From Nitrobacter sp035546855 (GTDB lineage Bacteria; Pseudomonadota; Alphaproteobacteria; Rhizobiales; Xanthobacteraceae), in NCBI GenBank assembly GCA_035546855.1, contig DASZVY010000089.1, forward strand, positions 55,808 to 119,807: a stretch of 64,000 nt of DNA. The letters run 5' to 3'. The stretch's first letter is position 1, and each line of letters opens with the position of its first letter. A program made the position numbers and the translations under genes. This document shows, in pieces, positions 61,701-64,000 of the stretch. The notes beneath the pieces are model-generated. The model saw nothing but the letters and a program-made list of their open reading frames with translations, was not told the origin of the DNA and ran no database searches.

Positions 61701-61994
61701 GATGGCATCGTTCAATTGGCGCGCGACCATGGGCTCGCCGCGTGGCGGCGGCGCCGACATCTGATCGATCTGGCGCGTGATGGAATCGAGGCGCTGGTGG
61801 ATTTCCGCGACGTTGGGAGCGTTCTCGACGGGCGGAGGCGGCGGAGGCGCGTCGCGGCTGTCCGGCGCGGCATTGCCGAGGGATGAGTTCAGCCAGTCGT
61901 TCAGGGACATGCCGGCTCGCCTGGCGGCGGCTTCGGCCCGCTCGCGAACGGATGGCTCGATCCCGTCTACGTTCCACGATCCGCGCGAATTCAT
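58773..61994 (-). CDS. podJ: PodJ-like polar localization factor
   Basis: 1073-residue protein of the PodJ type. N-terminal motif WNVDGIEPSVRERAEAAARR and GMSLNDWLNSSL; a long coiled-coil/intrinsically disordered cytoplasmic part rich in leucine heptads (LERQLSRITSQIETLQ); one transmembrane helix about residue 720 (SLLVGASVVAIVLGGV); and a periplasmic Sel1-like repeat domain (AAYEIGARYAEGKGVAINYG, AKWYDRAAQAG, LGTLYEKGLGVTKD). PodJ recruits polar proteins and organises the cell pole. ATG at 61994. Confidence 0.88.
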   Translation of the reverse strand: MNSRGSWNVDGIEPSVRERAEAAARRAGMSLNDWLNSSLGNAAPDSRDAPPPPPPVENAPNVAEIHQRLDSITRQIDQMSAPPPRGEPMVARQLNDAISRLDARLAQITSPQPARQPFPQAPHRPTDMVERAAARVYDAAPPLNPASLEFAIAEISARQNELNGPPRSIPSYGAPPIAPAQTTPLPPGPDFSGLERQLSRITSQIETLQRPDGIERSIAAFRDELAQIRHAITEALPREAIESIESEIRSLSQRIDDSRQHGTDHEALASIERALNDIYNAVRSLKPAEQLAGFDEAIHNLGAKIDSIVRTSGESGGMEQLEGAIAALRGIVSNVASNDALARLSDELHTLSAKVDQLGRFDGQDGTFAALEQRIAALTTTLENRERPAAAANPEQLEGALRALSDRLDHLPVNPESASAFTHLEQRISALIERLEATADHRSGHASRIEDGLQNILRQLERQHAGLAALTETANRGPAAPMDPGLVDAIKRELSDMRYSQSETDRRTQDSLEVVHNTLGHVVDRLAMIEGDLRSSRSAPPIAPAAPTPAMSRGPAPAAPPPPRPELPNPVLSQLAAAPQPAPAPPVAPRSIGDILVARDPVSEPPASLRAAQPRPAINPDLPPDHPLEPGTRAPGAGISPSERIAASESAIQQISGAERESASSSSFIAAARRAAQAAAAATPAAEKPARAKATAETLRTAAAGASSNITSRIRSLLVGASVVAIVLGGVKVTMSFLDGGRSATVAQSKTTPVAPKATTGDAPKAEAPAAAPAPALPSMTSPTPIDRQSMNGPAPADTPPAPTASTANTDVTGSIPSLSSEQKSTRIQIPAAETLPDSIGGPRLRKAALGGDAAAAYEIGARYAEGKGVAINYGEAAKWYDRAAQAGVIPAMFRLGTLYEKGLGVTKDVDIARRYYVQAAERGNAKAMHNIAVLDADGGGKGPNYQSAAEWFRKAADRGVADSQFNLGILYARGIGVQQNLAESYKWFSLAAAQGDADAGRKRDDIAKRLDPQSLAAAKLAVQTFKPERQPDDAVNVAGPAGGWDNAAAAPAASATTRAAAAKPATSRRASR

Positions 61995-62299
61995 GTGCTT
62001 GTCCGGTGCCTGATCCGGCGCATCGCCTGCGCCTTCAGCCTCCCCGCGCGTCCCTTTTGAACAGACAATAGAATCCGGCGCAGGTCGTCCGCCTCTGTTC
62101 CCTGACCTTTTCGTGTTACGGTAAACAACGGGTTAAGGCGGGGGCGGCGAACGCGGAAAGTTAATCCCCTGCACAGGCATAAGTTGTCTTTTCTATCCTC
62201 GGATCCCTCTGATTGCATAAGCTATGCGGAACTCGCGCATTGCTGCAACGCAAGATCCGGCTTAAATCGCGTCGTTGTTGAGCCCAATACGAGGACGCC
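61995..62299. other. Intergenic region between divergent podJ and acyl-CoA dehydrogenase
   Basis: 305 bases with no gene I can support. It must hold both divergent promoters. A short palindrome GCATA-AGC-TATGC lies at 62215-62227. Confidence 0.5.
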
Positions 62300-64000
62300 A
62301 TGCCGACCTACAAAGCCCCGATCGACGATGTGAACTTCCTGCTCAACGACGTCTTCCAGTTTGATCGCTACAACAACCTGCCAGGTTTCAGCGACGCCTC
62401 GCCCGATGTGCGCGAAGCGATCCTGAGCGAAGCGGCCAAGCTCTCGGAAGAAGTCCTGCAGCCGCTCAACCGCGTCGGCGATCTTGAAGGCTGCACGCGC
62501 CATGACGACGGCAGCGTGACCACGCCGAAGGGCTTCAAGGAAGCGTTCAAGCAGGTGGCGGAGGGCGGCTGGCTCGGGCTGTCGGCGCCGGTCGAATATG
62601 GCGGGCAGGGCCTGCCGGTGACGCTGTCGCAGACCGTCGCCGAATTCCAGATCTCCGCCAACATGGCGTTCTCGATGTATGGTGGCCTCACCATGGGCGC
62701 GACGGCCGCGCTACTGGTGCATGGCACGCCCGAGCAGAAGAAGACCTACGTGCCGAAGATGGTGGCGGGCGAATGGACCGGCACCATGAACCTCACCGAG
62801 CCGCAGTGCGGCACCGACCTCGGGCTCCTGCGCACCAAGGCGGTGAAGCAGCCGGACGGCAGCTACAAGATCACCGGCACGAAAATCTTCATCTCCGCCG
62901 GCGAGCATGACCTCGCCGACAACATCATCCATCTGGTGCTGGCGCGGATCGAAGGCGCGCCCGCCGGAATCAAGGGCGTCTCGCTGTTCGTCGTGCCCAA
63001 GGTGCTGGTCAATGCCGACGGCTCGCTCGGCGCGCGCAATGGCGTGTCGTGCGGCTCGATCGAGCACAAGATGGGTATTCACGGCAACGCCACCTGCGTC
63101 ATGAACTATGACGGCGCCACCGGCTGGCTGGTCGGCGAGGAAAACAAGGGCATGGCCGCGATGTTCGTGATGATGAACGAGGCGCGGCTCGGCGTCGGCG
63201 TGCAGGGGCTCGCGCAGTCGGAAGTCGCCTATCAGAATGCGGTGGCCTACGCGAAGGACCGCCTGCAGGGCCGCTCGCTGACCGGCGCGAAGGAGCCCGG
63301 CAAGGCTGCCGATCCGATCATCGTGCATCCCGACGTGCGCCGCACGCTGCTTACCATCCGCGCCTTCAACGAGGCGGCCCGGGCGATGGTGGTGTGGACG
63401 GCGCTGAAGAGCGATGTCGCCCACCGCTCCAGCGATCCGAAGGACCGCGAGGCCGCCGACGATCACATGGGGCTGATGACGCCGGTCATGAAAGGCGTGA
63501 TGACCGATGTCGGCTTCTCCAACACCGTGCTGGCGCAGCAGATCTATGGCGGCCATGGCTATATCGCCGAGAACGGCATGGAGCAGTTCGTGCGCGATGC
63601 CCGCATCGCCATGATCTATGAGGGCGCCAACGGCATCCAGGCGCTCGATCTGATCGGTCGCAAGCTGCCGCGCAATGGCGGCCGTGCGGTGATGGCGTTC
63701 TTCGGCGAGGTCGCCGGCATCGCCAAAGAGCACGGCGCCGACGACGCGATGCAGCCCTTCGTCGCACCGCTGAGTACGGCGCTCGGCCATCTGCAGCAGG
63801 CCACCACCTGGCTGATGCAGCATGCCATGACAAAGCCCGACAATGCCGGCGCCGCCGCGACCGATTACATGCAGCTGTTCGGTCTCGTCACCTTCGGCTA
63901 CATGTGGGCGCGGATGGCGAAGGTCGCTCAGGACAAGATCGCGGCCAAGGGAGCCACGCCCTACCTCGCCGCCAAGCTGGTGACCGGCCGCTTCTTCATG
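62300..64000 (+). CDS. Acyl-CoA dehydrogenase, DmdC-like (3'-truncated by window)
   Basis: Flavin-dependent acyl-CoA dehydrogenase; 567 codons are present and the frame is open at the window end. Start ATG 62300 follows GAGGACGCC; protein begins MPTYKAPIDDVNFLLNDVF. Family motifs: FAD/substrate segment MNLTEPQCGTDLGLLRTKA, SIEHKMGIHGNATC, and QQIYGGHGYIAENG with the downstream catalytic glutamate in IYEGANGIQALDL. The length and EPQCGTDL fit the 3-methylmercaptopropionyl-CoA dehydrogenase-like clade (about 595 residues), a group also used for other acyl-CoAs. Confidence 0.93.
   Translation, partial: MPTYKAPIDDVNFLLNDVFQFDRYNNLPGFSDASPDVREAILSEAAKLSEEVLQPLNRVGDLEGCTRHDDGSVTTPKGFKEAFKQVAEGGWLGLSAPVEYGGQGLPVTLSQTVAEFQISANMAFSMYGGLTMGATAALLVHGTPEQKKTYVPKMVAGEWTGTMNLTEPQCGTDLGLLRTKAVKQPDGSYKITGTKIFISAGEHDLADNIIHLVLARIEGAPAGIKGVSLFVVPKVLVNADGSLGARNGVSCGSIEHKMGIHGNATCVMNYDGATGWLVGEENKGMAAMFVMMNEARLGVGVQGLAQSEVAYQNAVAYAKDRLQGRSLTGAKEPGKAADPIIVHPDVRRTLLTIRAFNEAARAMVVWTALKSDVAHRSSDPKDREAADDHMGLMTPVMKGVMTDVGFSNTVLAQQIYGGHGYIAENGMEQFVRDARIAMIYEGANGIQALDLIGRKLPRNGGRAVMAFFGEVAGIAKEHGADDAMQPFVAPLSTALGHLQQATTWLMQHAMTKPDNAGAAATDYMQLFGLVTFGYMWARMAKVAQDKIAAKGATPYLAAKLVTGRFFM

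Noticed and set aside
61991..62218. 75-codon minus frame upstream of podJ
   Set aside because: No homology, no ribosome-binding site and it overlaps the podJ start; the interval is more likely regulatory DNA.

Overview
The window is chromosomal DNA from a GC-rich alphaproteobacterium, most likely a member of the Bradyrhizobium/Rhodopseudomonas/Afipia/Nitrobacter group (Hyphomicrobiales). The evidence is a GcrA cell-cycle regulator, a class I lysyl-tRNA synthetase, a long-form dCTP deaminase next to a SAM-II-controlled metZ, a PodJ-like polar factor, and the dispersed palindromic repeats typical of that group. There is no integrase, transposase, prophage, rRNA or CRISPR array. The window opens inside pstS and closes inside an acyl-CoA dehydrogenase gene.

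Layout. 1-4943: phosphate uptake and signalling operon pstS-pstC-pstA-pstB-phoU-phoB, with a strong intrinsic terminator after pstS. 4993-9612: gcrA (convergent), then argD-argF, a VOC gene with a late nonsense codon, and hslO. 9747-16545: apaG, a translationally coupled opgC-SGNH-SGNH operon, repeats, metZ behind a SAM-II riboswitch, and dcd. 16564-20434: a paoABC-like periplasmic molybdenum aldehyde oxidoreductase. 20640-29257: a conserved unknown gene, small SRPBCC and VOC genes, an AraC regulator, a fluoride-riboswitch operon (small membrane ORF plus crcB/fluC), tRNA-Gly(CCC), an old-yellow-enzyme homologue, ridA and a flavoprotein dehydrogenase. 29515-38247: a secreted ClpP-like protein, a SCO1-like copper chaperone, a processive glycosyltransferase, a solute-binding protein, lysS, a LexA/S24-type regulator, a DUF952 gene and pyrD. 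38244-43570: MATE exporter, MBL hydrolase, small membrane protein, ATP-dependent DNA ligase and its exonuclease. 43699-48998: TPR-methyltransferase, MFS transporter, double-barrel outer-membrane protein and branched-chain amino-acid-type binding protein. 49090-52731: the Lhr-type helicase and PdeM, completing the ligase-linked repair set. 52736-64000: LysR/EamA/MBL, an NRAMP-like transporter, a TIGR02186-TauE pair, PodJ-like protein and acyl-CoA dehydrogenase.

Most notable. (1) Palindromic repeats of the type normally found between genes sit in frame inside two functionally linked DNA-repair genes, the ligase (138 bp) and the Lhr helicase (138 bp and 114 bp), each a multiple of three and free of stop codons. 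(2) The four-gene ligase/exonuclease/helicase/PdeM repair set is split into two divergent halves by about 5.5 kb of unrelated genes. (3) A fluoride riboswitch with promoter and switch hairpin controls crcB together with an overlapping two-helix membrane ORF of 57 residues. (4) metZ has a complete SAM-II leader with mutually exclusive hairpins. (5) opgC is coupled to two periplasmic SGNH hydrolases, suggesting a periplasmic-glucan acyl-modification unit. Two small genes end at stop codons where their families appear to have tryptophan, suggesting gene decay.
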